Notes: generated by a model not told the origin, from the sequence alone. 64,000 nt of DNA from Actinomyces johnsonii (GCF_006546835.1 NZ_VICB01000013.1:248001-312000); one strand, 5' to 3'. Numbered from the stretch's first letter, positions 47,221-56,811 are shown. Program-made: numbers and translations.

Positions 47221-50169
47221 ATGAGCTCACCAGCCGAGCGCTACGCCGCATCCCGTCGTCGACAGGCCGCCGCCGGCAGTGAACTCGCCCGCTTCGCCCG
47301 GGGCTACGACTTCCCGCTCGACTCCTTCCAGGAGGAGGCCTGCGCCGCCGTCGAGAGGGGAGAAGGCGTCCTCGTCGCGGCCCCGACGGGTGCAGGAAAA
47401 ACAGTGGTGGGGGAGTTCGCCGTCCACCTGGGCCTGGCTCGGGGGCACAAGGCTTTCTACACCACGCCGATTAAGGCACTGAGCAACCAGAAATATCTGG
47501 ATCTCGTAGCCCGACACGGCGAGGAGCACGTGGGGCTGCTCACCGGCGACACCTCCGTCAACCCCCACGCCGACGTCGTGGTCATGACCACCGAGGTACT
47601 GCGCAATATGCTCTACTCGGGCTCACGCGACCTGGACCGACTGGGCTTCGTGGTCATGGACGAAGTTCACTATCTGGCCGATCGCTTCCGCGGGCCGGTG
47701 TGGGAAGAGGTCATCATCCACCTGCCCGCCGAGGTCCAGGTCATCTCCCTGTCCGCCACGGTCTCGAACGCAGAGGAGTTCGGCGACTGGCTCGGGCAAG
47801 TGCGGGGAAGGACCGCTGTTGTCGTCTCCGAGAAGCGACCCGTGCCGCTGACCCAGCACATGATGGTCGGGCGTCGTCTTCTGCCCCTTTACTCCCGCCC
47901 CATCGATGTCGCAGAGCTCACAGGCGCCGCCGGCACGGCGGAGTCGGAGCAGTCAGAACAGGCGGCGCAGCCCCCGCTCAACCCCGAGCTGCTCAAGGCC
48001 GTCAAGCAGGCCCGGCGTGCTGCCGCCTCCGGGGGCTCCTCCAAGAACAGTTACCGCAGTCGGGGCGGCGGCTCCACCCGGGGGCCGCAGCCCTGGAAGC
48101 GCTCCGCGGGTGGGGCACGCGCACCCCGTCGCGGCGAGGGCGGGGCCCGCACGGCTCGGTTGAAGCCGCCGTCGCGGCTCCAGGTCGTCAAGGCTCTTGA
48201 GGCAGCGCGGCTGCTTCCCGCCATCGTCTTCGTCTTCTCCCGAGCCGGCTGCGAGCAGGCCGTCAACCAGGTGGTGAGTACCGGGGTCGACCTGACCACG
48301 GAGGCGGAGGCCGCCCGGATCCGTGAGGTGATTGAACGGCGCACTGCAGACATACCGGCCGGTGACCTGGGGGTCCTCGGCTTCCGCTTCTGGGCCCACG
48401 CCCTGGAGTGCGGTGTTGCCGCGCATCACGCGGGGCTGCTGCCGGTGTTCAAGGAGACGGTTGAGGAGCTCTTCAGCGCGGGGCTGGTCAAGGTCGTCTA
48501 CGCCACCGAGACTCTGGCGTTGGGCATCAACATGCCTGCGCGCACGGTGGTTCTGGAGTCGCTTCGCAAGTGGAACGGGGCTGCTCACGTCACCCTCAGT
48601 CCGGGGGAGTACACCCAGCTGACGGGCCGGGCGGGGCGCCGCGGCATCGACATCGAGGGCCACGCGGTCGTCCTGGCCACCGACGACCTCGAGCCGGCCA
48701 CGGTCTCCTCCTTGGCCTCCCGGCGCACCTACCCGCTGGTCTCAGCCTTCCGTCCCACTTACAACATGGCTGTCAACCTTCTCGAGCGTATGCCGCGGGC
48801 GCGGGCGCGCGAGGTGCTCGAGGAGTCCTTCGCCCAGTTCCAGGCTGACCGCGGCGTTGTGGAGCTGGCCGCTCAGGCGCGCCGCAAGCGCCGCAGCCTC
48901 GAGGGCCTGGAGAAGGACATGGCCTGCCGCCTGGGCGACTTCCGCGAGTACGCGGCCATACGTCAGGCCATCGCCGATGCCGAAGCGGATCTGTCGCGGG
49001 ACCGGGCCGCCTCACGCCGCAGCGAGGCGGGGCGGGCCATGAGCGCGCTGGAGCGCGGCGACGTCGTCGTCTTCCGCAGGGGACGCCGCCGCCGTCACGG
49101 CATTGTTCTCGAGATCGGTGCTAACCGGACCGGGACGCCCACGCTCACGGTGCTGGGGGAGGATTCACGGGTGGTCGCCCTGACTCCGGACACGGCCCCG
49201 GACGGCGTCATGCGCGTGGGCGCGCTGCGGGTGGCCGACTCGGTGGACCCCCACCGGCCCCGGGATCGCGACCGGCTCGTCCAGCGTCTGGTCGATGCAC
49301 TGCGTGCCGGGGACCTGGAGGAGGGGTCGCGTCGTTCACGCCCCCGCTCGAGCCGAGCCCAGGCCCGCCGCGACAGCATTGTCGACAACCTCGAGCGCCT
49401 GCGCCACGACATGCGATCCCATCCCTGCCACGGATGCCCCGACCGGGAGGAGCACGCCAGGGTGGGCCGCAAGTGGTCGCGGGCGAAGGCCGAGGCCGAG
49501 CGCCTGCAGCGACGCATCGAGACCCGTACCGGCACTATTGCCCGCCTCTTCGACGCCGTGTGCGACATTCTGCTCGAACTGGGCTATCTGCAGCCCGTGG
49601 ACCGTGGTCATCCCGAGCGCGAGCTGAGAGTGACGGCGGCCGGCAAGATCCTGGCCCGGATCTATGCCGAGCGGGACCTGCTCATCGCAGAGTGCCTGCG
49701 CACGGGTGTCTTCGAGGGCCTCGGTGTCGGCGAGCTCGCCGGGGCGCTGAGCGCCTGTGTCTACGAACCGCGCCTGAGCGCGCAGTCGATCGGTCTACCG
49801 GTGGCTCCCGGGTCGAGGCTCGGCCAGTGCCTGCGTGCCCAGCTGGGCGTCTCGCACCGGCTCCATGACCTGGAGTCCCTGGCCCGTATCGAGGCGTCCT
49901 CGGGCGCGGAGCCGGCACTGGCCGGAGCAGTCCAGGCCTGGTGCGACGGCGCACAGCTTGCAGACATCCTCGATGCCACCGAATTGACGGCCGGGGATTT
50001 CGTGCGCTGGTGCAAGCAGCTGCTCGACGTCGTCGGCCAGATCGCCAGCATCTCACCGCCGCCGAACGCCGCCCCCGAGCAGACCAGGGCGATCACCGAG
50101 CTGTCGCTGCGGGCCGCCGAGGTCTCCCTGGACCTCAACCGGGGAGTGGTGAGCTGGTCCGCCGTGTGA
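47221..50169 (+). CDS. helY: Ski2/Mtr4-type DExH helicase (HelY)
   Basis: This 982-residue RNA/DNA helicase of the Ski2-like family has Walker A APTGAGKT (residues 54-61), DEVH at 147-150, motif III LSAT, and motif VI QLTGRAGRRGID. The C-terminal DSHCT domain lies at about 800-970. Between the two RecA domains (about 262-320) there is a Ser/Arg/Gly-rich insert of about 60 residues, probably disordered and RNA binding. Location after tatAC and a lipid kinase matches the mycobacterial tatA-tatC-helY order. The role in Actinobacteria is not settled. Confidence 0.92.
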   Translation: MSSPAERYAASRRRQAAAGSELARFARGYDFPLDSFQEEACAAVERGEGVLVAAPTGAGKTVVGEFAVHLGLARGHKAFYTTPIKALSNQKYLDLVARHGEEHVGLLTGDTSVNPHADVVVMTTEVLRNMLYSGSRDLDRLGFVVMDEVHYLADRFRGPVWEEVIIHLPAEVQVISLSATVSNAEEFGDWLGQVRGRTAVVVSEKRPVPLTQHMMVGRRLLPLYSRPIDVAELTGAAGTAESEQSEQAAQPPLNPELLKAVKQARRAAASGGSSKNSYRSRGGGSTRGPQPWKRSAGGARAPRRGEGGARTARLKPPSRLQVVKALEAARLLPAIVFVFSRAGCEQAVNQVVSTGVDLTTEAEAARIREVIERRTADIPAGDLGVLGFRFWAHALECGVAAHHAGLLPVFKETVEELFSAGLVKVVYATETLALGINMPARTVVLESLRKWNGAAHVTLSPGEYTQLTGRAGRRGIDIEGHAVVLATDDLEPATVSSLASRRTYPLVSAFRPTYNMAVNLLERMPRARAREVLEESFAQFQADRGVVELAAQARRKRRSLEGLEKDMACRLGDFREYAAIRQAIADAEADLSRDRAASRRSEAGRAMSALERGDVVVFRRGRRRRHGIVLEIGANRTGTPTLTVLGEDSRVVALTPDTAPDGVMRVGALRVADSVDPHRPRDRDRLVQRLVDALRAGDLEEGSRRSRPRSSRAQARRDSIVDNLERLRHDMRSHPCHGCPDREEHARVGRKWSRAKAEAERLQRRIETRTGTIARLFDAVCDILLELGYLQPVDRGHPERELRVTAAGKILARIYAERDLLIAECLRTGVFEGLGVGELAGALSACVYEPRLSAQSIGLPVAPGSRLGQCLRAQLGVSHRLHDLESLARIEASSGAEPALAGAVQAWCDGAQLADILDATELTAGDFVRWCKQLLDVVGQIASISPPPNAAPEQTRAITELSLRAAEVSLDLNRGVVSWSAV

Positions 50170-50219
50170 GACCCGCACCCTGCTATGCGTCCCCAATCAT
50201 CTTCCAGCCGCCCCTAACA

Positions 50220-50247
50220 GGCCGCAGCGAGTAGTCTCGTTGCGGCC
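50220..50247 (+). terminator. Terminator-like hairpin after helY
   Basis: GGCCGCAGCGAG and CTCGTTGCGGCC pair over 12 bp (one G-U) around a TAGT loop, 50 bp past the helY stop codon and before the DUF808 gene. Confidence 0.65.
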
Positions 50248-50277
50248 GACACCCCGCACGACAGGACTTACGCCCTC

Positions 50278-51198
50278 ATGTCAGGCTTCTTTGCACTTCT
50301 TGACGACATCGCCACGCTCGCCAAGCTGACACTGTCAACCGTTGACGACACGGCGTCGATCGCCGTCAAGGCCTCCGCGAAGGTTTCGGCGGCGGCTGTC
50401 GACGACGTGGCCACCACACCCCAGTACGTCACCGGCATCACCCCGGATCGCGAGCTGCCCATTATCAAGCGGATCACGCTGGGATCGCTTCGCAACAAGC
50501 TCCTCATCATCCTGCCGATCGGCCTGCTACTGACGGCGGTGGCACCCTGGCTCCTACCGGTCGCGCTCGTCATCGGCGGCACCTATCTGTGCTTCGAGGG
50601 AGGGGAGAAGATCCTGGAGCGCTTCGGCCGTACCAGGCACGCCAAGGAGGACACCGGCCCGGTCGACGAGGCCCAGATCATCCGTCAGGCCATCACCACG
50701 GACTTCGTCCTGTCCACCGAAATCATGCTGTTGGCCCTGGCCGAGGTGGAGGGGGAGTCCTCCATGCGGCGCATCATCGTCCTGGTCCTCATCGCCCTGC
50801 TCATCACCTTTGCCGTTTACGGCCTGGTCGCCGCCCTCATCAAGCTCGACGACGCCGGGGCGCACCTAGCCGGTCAGGGCCGCACGGGCGCCGTCCGGTC
50901 CGTCGGCCGCGCGATCGTGAAGTCGGCGCCGGCGCTCTTCCGCGGCATCGGGATCGTCGGCACCGTGGCGATGCTGTGGGTCGGTGGCCACATCCTGGCG
51001 GTCAACCTCGCCAAGGTCGGCTTCCACCCGTTGCACCAGGTCATCGAGTGGGCCGAGGAACTCGCCCATAACCCGGTCCTGTCCTGGATCACCGGGACGG
51101 CCATGTCCTGTCTCGTCGGAACGGTTATCGGCACGCTGCTGGCTCTGGCCTGGCAGCCCGTGCACCATGTCCTGACCCACCGCCGGGCCCACGACTGA
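50278..51198 (+). CDS. DUF808 (YedI-like) membrane protein
   Basis: This 306-residue protein of the DUF808/YedI family has the typical opening MSGFFALLDDIATLAKLTLSTVDD, then KRITLGSLRNKLLIILPIGLLLTA and CFEGGEKILE. About five hydrophobic helices are present. The function of this widespread inner-membrane family is unknown. It has an AGGA ribosome site and is preceded by a terminator-like hairpin, so it is probably transcribed alone. It converges with the response regulator gene at 51202 with 3 bp between stops. Confidence 0.9.
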   Translation: MSGFFALLDDIATLAKLTLSTVDDTASIAVKASAKVSAAAVDDVATTPQYVTGITPDRELPIIKRITLGSLRNKLLIILPIGLLLTAVAPWLLPVALVIGGTYLCFEGGEKILERFGRTRHAKEDTGPVDEAQIIRQAITTDFVLSTEIMLLALAEVEGESSMRRIIVLVLIALLITFAVYGLVAALIKLDDAGAHLAGQGRTGAVRSVGRAIVKSAPALFRGIGIVGTVAMLWVGGHILAVNLAKVGFHPLHQVIEWAEELAHNPVLSWITGTAMSCLVGTVIGTLLALAWQPVHHVLTHRRAHD

Positions 51199-51201
51199 GA
51201 G

Positions 51202-51888
51202 CTACCTGCTGAGCCCGTCACCGAGGAAGGCAAGAATGGCGCGCACCCGCCGGTTCTCCTCGGAGGGGTCCAGCCCCAGCTTGAGGAAGATCGCCGAGAC
51301 GTGCTTGGCGACTGCCGCCCCTGACACAACCATCTGAGCCGAGATCTGACTGTTCGACAGCCCCCGGGCCATGAGCTCGAGGACCTCGAGCTCGCGCGGC
51401 GTCAGATCCGCGAGCCCCGAGCGAGAGCTGCGCACCATGGCCCGAGCCACCTCCGGGTCGGTCACCATGCCTCCGGCCAGGACCACTCGCAGGGAGCCCA
51501 GGAAGTCCGCAACCTCCGAGACCCTGTCCTTGAGCAGGTAGCCTGTTCCACCGGCGTCTACCGGGGCATCGGAGGCGAGGAGCTGCTGGGCGTAGGTCGC
51601 CGACACGTACTGGCTGAGCACCATGATGGACACGGCTGGGTGACGGCGCCGAATATCCAGCGCTGCCTCCAGGCCGTCGTTCCTCATGGACGGCGGCATA
51701 CGGACATCGGTGATCACGGCATCGGGTAGGCGTCCCCGGCCATCCAGGTAGTCGATGCGCTGGACGAGTGCCGGCGCACTGCTCTCCCGGGCGACGACGT
51801 CGTAGCCCTGGCGCTCCAGCAGGCCCGCCAGCCCCTCGCGCAGGAGGGCCGAGTCATCGGCGATCACCAGTGAGGGGGCCGTGTTCAT
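51202..51888 (-). CDS. NarL/LuxR-type response regulator
   Basis: This 228-residue protein has a receiver domain with acidic pocket VIADDSALLREGL, phosphoacceptor Asp in VITDVRMPP, and the lysine in YLLKDRV. A LuxR helix-turn-helix follows (LTPRELEVLELMARGLSNSQISAQMVVSGAAVAKHV). It overlaps the histidine kinase gene upstream by 4 bp (ATGA), so the pair is cotranslated. It probably controls the divergent ABC exporter. Confidence 0.92.
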   Translation of the reverse strand: MNTAPSLVIADDSALLREGLAGLLERQGYDVVARESSAPALVQRIDYLDGRGRLPDAVITDVRMPPSMRNDGLEAALDIRRRHPAVSIMVLSQYVSATYAQQLLASDAPVDAGGTGYLLKDRVSEVADFLGSLRVVLAGGMVTDPEVARAMVRSSRSGLADLTPRELEVLELMARGLSNSQISAQMVVSGAAVAKHVSAIFLKLGLDPSEENRRVRAILAFLGDGLSR

Positions 51889-52721
51889 GTCTCCTGCCCT
51901 TCTGCGCCAATCGTGCCGCCCGCACTATCCACACTATCGATGCCAGTACCGCTCTCCCCGCGGGCCAGGAGGAGGGGCAGGTGCGCCGCGACCTGGGTCG
52001 GCCCACCTGGGGGACTGGACAGCAGAAGCTCTCCACCGAAGGCCGCAAGCCGTTCTCTCATGCCCGCCAGGCCGTGACCCGGCTGGAGATAGGCCCCGCC
52101 AGGTCCGGTGTCGACGACGCAGACTCTCAGGGTATTATCCACGGTCAGCAGGATCGTGACCTCGGCTCCGGGAGCATGCTTGAGCGCATTGGTCATCGCC
52201 TCCAGAGCAAAGAAGTAGGCGGCTGCCAGGACACCCTCAGGCATCGTCGGCAGAGGGTGCGGACAAACGATTCTGATGGTCCTGCCAGTCCTGTCGACTC
52301 GATCCACCGCGTCTGTCAGAGCCGCTTCCAGGCCGAGGTCGGTGAGCACCTGGGGGTGGATACCGCGCACCGTGGTGCGCAGTGACTCGAGCCCGCCGGC
52401 GATGGCCGACTTCGCCTCGGCCAGAAGAGCAGCGAGTGCGGGATCCACGGTGACGGCAGGGGAGAGCTGCGCCTCGCCGAGCTTCATGAGCCCGACTACG
52501 AGCCGTTGCTGAGCGCCGTCGTGCAGATCGCGTTCGATACGGCGGCGCTCGATCTCGTAGGCCGCAACGATCTCCCGACGGGAGGCTGTCAGCTCAGCGA
52601 TCCGTCGGGCGGCAACGGCCTCATGCGTGGGTCTGACCTTGCCGAGCCATCGCGGAGAGAACCTGAGCTGCACGCCTCCAAGGTACTGTGTCCCGTCCGC
52701 CTGAGCTGGCAGGCCGGGCAT
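51885..52721 (-). CDS. Histidine kinase (HisKA_3), apparently soluble
   Basis: A kinase of about 278 residues with a dimerisation/phosphoacceptor helix containing ERRRIERDLHDGAQQRL. A HATPase domain follows (EAMTNALKHAPGAE, VDTGPGG, HGLAGMRERLAAFGG). No membrane helix precedes the kinase core, which is unusual for a two-component sensor. The ATG at 52721 leaves an 88-bp divergent promoter region. The frame stays open further, and an ATG at 52811 would overlap the start of the divergent ABC ATPase gene; neither start has a good Shine-Dalgarno. The missing sensor half may be real or reflect N-terminal loss. Confidence 0.8.
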   Translation of the reverse strand: MPGLPAQADGTQYLGGVQLRFSPRWLGKVRPTHEAVAARRIAELTASRREIVAAYEIERRRIERDLHDGAQQRLVVGLMKLGEAQLSPAVTVDPALAALLAEAKSAIAGGLESLRTTVRGIHPQVLTDLGLEAALTDAVDRVDRTGRTIRIVCPHPLPTMPEGVLAAAYFFALEAMTNALKHAPGAEVTILLTVDNTLRVCVVDTGPGGAYLQPGHGLAGMRERLAAFGGELLLSSPPGGPTQVAAHLPLLLARGESGTGIDSVDSAGGTIGAEGQET

Positions 52722-52760
52722 CGGCTGCCCAAGAGGTATACCCAGCACTACCTCGACAGC

Positions 52761-52772
52761 AGTGCGAGCACT
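52761..52772. promoter_or_regulatory. Inverted repeat between divergent kinase and ABC genes
   Basis: AGTGC-GA-GCACT is symmetrical and lies in the gap between the histidine kinase and ABC ATPase starts. GCACTA is repeated at 52745-52750 and 52768-52773. It is a candidate site for the response regulator. Confidence 0.4.
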
Positions 52773-52809
52773 ATCGCTATCGCGCCGAGAAAACGATGAA
52801 ATGAGAGGC

Positions 52810-53541
52810 ATGAGCACACCACTGATCACCACCAGCGATATTGTCAAGCGATTCGGTACGGTGACGGCTCTGGCCGGAGTGAGTATCAACATCTCCGTAG
52901 GTGAGAGCGTCGCAATCATGGGGCCCTCGGGCTCAGGCAAATCGACCCTGCTGCACTGCCTGTCCGGAGTCCTCGTCCCGGACCAGGGGAGCGTTAGCTT
53001 CGGGGGCACCGAGATCTCCGGTCTCACTGATGCGCGGCGATCCCATCTGCGGTTGTGCGAGCTGGGATTCGTTTTTCAGGACAGCCAACTCATCCCCGAG
53101 CTACCGGCTCGGGAGAACGTGGCTCTTCCGCTCATGCTTACCGGCACACCGACGCGTTCGGCACTGCGCGCCGCCGACGACATGCTTGCCCGGCTCGGCC
53201 TGGCGGATCTCAAGGGCCGGCGCCCCGCGCAGATGTCCGGCGGTCAGGCCCAGCGGATTGCGATCGCTCGGGCGCTGGTGAGCAGTCCCCGCGCCATTTT
53301 CGCCGATGAGCCCTCCGGCGCCCTGGACCAGGCAACCGGTCACGAGATGATGCAGCTGCTGACAGCAGCCGTCTCCATGGCCGGCGCGACGCTGGTTGTG
53401 GTCACGCACGATGTCAATGTCGCACGCTGGTGCTCGCGCCTCATCGAGATCCGTGACGGACTGGTCCACTCCGACCGTCTCTTGAACGTCAACACGGCCG
53501 ACCGCTCCGCACTGGCCTCGGGGATGGAGACGATCCGATGA
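52810..53541 (+). CDS. ABC transporter ATP-binding protein (LolD/MacB type)
   Basis: This ATPase of 243 residues has Walker A GPSGSGKST, Q-loop FVFQDSQLIPEL, signature MSGGQAQRIAIARAL, Walker B AIFADEPSGALD and the switch histidine VVVTHD. This is the LolD/MacB class, which works with FtsX-fold permeases, and the gene overlaps one by 4 bp. Upstream in-frame starts at 52801 and 52762 exist; the ATG at 52810 follows AGAGG closely. It is divergent from a histidine kinase/response regulator pair, an arrangement typical of peptide-resistance modules. Confidence 0.92.
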   Translation: MSTPLITTSDIVKRFGTVTALAGVSINISVGESVAIMGPSGSGKSTLLHCLSGVLVPDQGSVSFGGTEISGLTDARRSHLRLCELGFVFQDSQLIPELPARENVALPLMLTGTPTRSALRAADDMLARLGLADLKGRRPAQMSGGQAQRIAIARALVSSPRAIFADEPSGALDQATGHEMMQLLTAAVSMAGATLVVVTHDVNVARWCSRLIEIRDGLVHSDRLLNVNTADRSALASGMETIR

Positions 53542-55010
53542 ATACCTCAAGCACTTCAGGTCCCCGCTCCATCAGCGTGTCCAGGGCAGACTCCTCCCGC
53601 CCCGGCTTTCCGGTCCTCGCCTGCCTCACTGCGCGCCTGACCCGTGCACGGCTCGCCTCCCGCGAGGGAGAGACGCTGCTGTACCTGGCCAGCGTCCTGG
53701 CCTACACCGTAGCCACCTGCGCGGCCTTGACCGTCGCTGGGGGCACGTGGATGCTCTACAGCCGTGGAACGCACCCCGAACGGATTCCGGTGTGGGTGGA
53801 CGCGGCCAAGAACGCGGGCTATGGCTTCGACTTCATGGCATCGCAGTACCTCAGCATGTCGGTTCTGGCCTGCGCCATGCTGGTGCCGGCCATGGTGGGG
53901 CTGGCCTCCAGTGCCGCGGTCCTGGGAGCGCGCAGCCGTGAAAGGCGCCTGGCTGTTCTGCGCCTGATGGGCCTGTCCGGGGCCGACGTCACCCGTATGT
54001 CCCTGCTGGACGCCCTTGTCCAGTCGGTGGTAGGCGCAGTCATCGGCACCGCTGTCTACCTGGTCACGCTTCCCGCCTGGGGCGGACTCACCGCCATGGG
54101 AACCCGGATCACCGCCGGCGAGATGGTGCTGCCACTGCGGTACCTGGCCGTTGTCCTGGTGGGAGTCGTCACGGTTGGCCAGGTTTCGGCCTGGCGGGGG
54201 CTGCGCCAGGTGCGGATCTCCCCACTGGGTGTCTCACGACGGACCAACAGACCGCGTGCCGGCGTCTGGCGCGTCATCGTGTTCCTCGTGACGCTATTCG
54301 GTGCCCCGCAGATCATCAGGTCGGTACCGCAGCAGCACCGTTTCATCATCGTGTGCGTCACGATCGTGGCACTCATCGCCGTCTTCGACCTGGCCGGGTC
54401 ATGGTTCACGCAGCTGCTCTCCCGGGGGCTCGCCCACCTACGCGGCCCGGTCATGCGTTGGACCGCTCGCCGCATCCAGGCCGCACCCACCACGACGTGG
54501 CACCGGGTCTCCGCCATGGGGCTGCTGGCCTTCATCGGCGGTTTCATGTCACCCATGCCGCTGGGGCTGAGCACCATGTCAACGAAGGAAACCGATTCGG
54601 CTGAGTCTTTCATCTACGGCATCCTGTGGGACGTTGACAAGGGTGCCATCATCACCCTGGCCTTCGGGTTCGCCCTGACGGCCACATCCATCCTCATCAC
54701 CCAGGCCTCAGGAACCATTGAGCGCACGGAGCAGTCCCACAGTCTGCGCCGCATGGGCGCTCCCGCAGGCTACGGCCTGCGCGTCATGTGGATGGAGGCC
54801 TATACGCCGCTCCTCCTCGCCGTTCTGGGTGGTGCGGGACTGGGCATCGTCATGGGCTCCCTCCTGATGGGTACCTCTCCAATGTCCGGCACGTCTCCGC
54901 TGGCCCTTGGCGTCATCATCGTCGGCCTGGTGCTCACAGGCCTCGCCCTGAGCGCCTGCCATCCGTTGTACTACCGGCTCCTGGGGACCCAGGAGCGCCA
55001 CAACGACTGA
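53538..55010 (+). CDS. FtsX-like ABC transporter permease
   Basis: This 490-residue permease has two FtsX-type membrane units. The first includes the coupling region VLGARSRERRLAVLRLMGLSGADVTRMSLLDALVQSVVG, and the second has TIERTEQSHSLRRMGAPAGYGLRVMWMEAY. About eight to ten hydrophobic helices are present, but no large extracellular MacB domain. It is cotranslated with its ATPase (ATGA overlap). The likely role is export of, or resistance to, a lipophilic compound or antimicrobial peptide. Confidence 0.87.
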   Translation: MNTSSTSGPRSISVSRADSSRPGFPVLACLTARLTRARLASREGETLLYLASVLAYTVATCAALTVAGGTWMLYSRGTHPERIPVWVDAAKNAGYGFDFMASQYLSMSVLACAMLVPAMVGLASSAAVLGARSRERRLAVLRLMGLSGADVTRMSLLDALVQSVVGAVIGTAVYLVTLPAWGGLTAMGTRITAGEMVLPLRYLAVVLVGVVTVGQVSAWRGLRQVRISPLGVSRRTNRPRAGVWRVIVFLVTLFGAPQIIRSVPQQHRFIIVCVTIVALIAVFDLAGSWFTQLLSRGLAHLRGPVMRWTARRIQAAPTTTWHRVSAMGLLAFIGGFMSPMPLGLSTMSTKETDSAESFIYGILWDVDKGAIITLAFGFALTATSILITQASGTIERTEQSHSLRRMGAPAGYGLRVMWMEAYTPLLLAVLGGAGLGIVMGSLLMGTSPMSGTSPLALGVIIVGLVLTGLALSACHPLYYRLLGTQERHND

Positions 55011-55071
55011 CGCTCCCGCCCCCGGTTCCACCCATCTACGGGAACGAGAAGAGGCGCAGGCGCATTGCCCG

Positions 55072-55077
55072 TATGCT
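55072..55077 (+). promoter_or_regulatory. Leaderless -10 element of lnt
   Basis: TATGCT lies 7 nt before the GTG at 55085. This decides in favour of GTG 55085 over the ATG at 55073, which lies inside the element. Confidence 0.5.
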
Positions 55078-55084
55078 TCACCGC

Positions 55085-56746
55085 GTGACAGTGCCCTCCC
55101 GGTCGCCCTCCTGGCTGCGTTCCTGCTCTCCCCGCTGGCTTCTCCGATCAGCCCCAGCCGTCGTGTCACTGCTGGCGGGTCTGGCCACCTACACCGCCTT
55201 TCCGCCGATGAACCTGTGGTGGTCGGCCCTCATCGGGGTCGGGGCACTCATGCTTCTCATCCGCGGTCGCGGGTTCTGGGCCGGGGCCGGGCTGGGGCTG
55301 CTCTACGGTTTCGGTCTGTTCACGCCCCTGCTGCACTTCACGATGGTGGGCATGGGCAACCCGATCGGTTGGATCGCGCTGACGGTCTTCGAATCGCTCT
55401 ATCTGGCCGGTTTCGGCGGGGCCTGGGCCGTGGTAAGCCGCCTCCCACGGCTCAAGGGATCATCCGGTGGGCTGCGCGTGCTGCGCCGGGTACCCACCGA
55501 CGCCGCGAACGTGCTTGCCTTTGCTCTGCTGTGGTCAGGGGTCGAGGAGCTGCGCTCCGTCTGGCCGTTGGGCGGTTTCCCCTTCGGTCGCCTGGCCTTC
55601 GCCATGGCCGACGCACCGGTCTTACCGGCTGCGGCCTACCTCGGCAGCGCCGGGGTGGGACTGCTGGTCGCGCTGGCCGCAGCATGCGCGGCCCACGCGG
55701 CTCAGGCCGTCTACAAGCGCCGCGTCATCCCCGTCATCGTCTCCACGGCGCTCGCCGCGACCCTGCTCATCGCGCCCCACGCGCTGCCGCTGGACACTCG
55801 CGCAGAGAACGGCACTGTTCGCATCGGTGCCGTCCAGGGCAATGTGGCCACCGACTTCGAGGACGCCTTCAACCGGGCTCTGGAGGTCACCGGTAACCAC
55901 GCCACAGCTACCAAGGAACTGGCCTCCGACGTCGGTCCCGGCAGCCTCGACCTGGTCGTCTGGCCGGAGAACTCCGCGGATCTGGACCCGCGTGACTACC
56001 CGGCCTCGGCGACGATCATCGACGAGGCCGCCCAGGCCGTGCAGGCGCCGGTGCTCGTAGGCGCTGTGCCCTTCGTCGGCGACATCCGCTATAACGACAT
56101 CCTCGTGTGGAACCCCGGAGACGGCGCAGGGAAGTCGGATCATCCCTACTACCGCAAGCACCGACCAGTGCCCTTCGCCGAGTACATTCCCGCCCGTTCC
56201 CTCGTGCGTCGCCTGACCACCCAGGTGGATCGCGTCGGTGTCGACATGCGGCCCGGTACCGGCTCCAGCACGCTGACAGTCCCTACGGCCGCCCAAGGCC
56301 GTGCCATCACCTTCGCCATGGGGGTCTGCTTCGAGGTCGCCTACGATGACATCCTGCGCACCGGCATCAAGCAGGGCGGGCAAGCGATCATCATTCCGAC
56401 GAACAACGCCTCCTTCCTCGACTCCGGCGAGGCCGCCCAGCAGCTCGCCCAGGGGCGGGTCCAGGCCGTGGTCCACGGGCGCAGCGTCATCCAGGCCTCC
56501 ACTGTCGGCTACACGGCGATCATCAACCCCCGTGGCAAAGTCGAGCAGGTCACTCGGCCATATACGCGAGCGAGCCTCGTGGCCGACGTCGCGCTGCGCA
56601 GCTCCCAGACCATCGCCGACCGGCTCGGCCCCTGGCCCGGCATCATCATCCTCACCGGCGCGGTCGTACTGATCGCGGCCGGTATCCTGAATCTTGTGCG
56701 CCTTCGGCGGAAGGCGGCCGCTCCGGCTCGACGTCGTCGCGGCTGA
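55085..56746 (+). CDS. lnt: Apolipoprotein N-acyltransferase
   Basis: This protein of about 553 residues N-acylates the terminal cysteine of lipoproteins. An N-terminal membrane region of six to eight helices is followed by an extracellular nitrilase-like domain (about residues 250-500). Its catalytic triad is Glu295 (VVWPENS), Lys358 (YYRKHRPVPF) and Cys415 (GVCFEVAYDD), and a last helix anchors the C terminus. Downstream ppm1 and rbpA reproduce the mycobacterial order; in M. tuberculosis Lnt and Ppm1 are fused, here they are separate. The in-frame ATG at 55073 is an alternative start. Confidence 0.92.
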   Translation: MTVPSRSPSWLRSCSPRWLLRSAPAVVSLLAGLATYTAFPPMNLWWSALIGVGALMLLIRGRGFWAGAGLGLLYGFGLFTPLLHFTMVGMGNPIGWIALTVFESLYLAGFGGAWAVVSRLPRLKGSSGGLRVLRRVPTDAANVLAFALLWSGVEELRSVWPLGGFPFGRLAFAMADAPVLPAAAYLGSAGVGLLVALAAACAAHAAQAVYKRRVIPVIVSTALAATLLIAPHALPLDTRAENGTVRIGAVQGNVATDFEDAFNRALEVTGNHATATKELASDVGPGSLDLVVWPENSADLDPRDYPASATIIDEAAQAVQAPVLVGAVPFVGDIRYNDILVWNPGDGAGKSDHPYYRKHRPVPFAEYIPARSLVRRLTTQVDRVGVDMRPGTGSSTLTVPTAAQGRAITFAMGVCFEVAYDDILRTGIKQGGQAIIIPTNNASFLDSGEAAQQLAQGRVQAVVHGRSVIQASTVGYTAIINPRGKVEQVTRPYTRASLVADVALRSSQTIADRLGPWPGIIILTGAVVLIAAGILNLVRLRRKAAAPARRRRG

Positions 56747-56811
56747 TCTCGGATACCCTCGGGGTGTCTCAGGTAGCCTCGGCACCACGCCCCCAAACCT
56801 TGGAGAGAGAA

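Noticed and set aside
52722..53027. Further upstream part of the second histidine kinase frame
   Set aside because: Most of it is antisense to the ABC ATPase gene, including its Walker A region, and shows no sensor or membrane segment.
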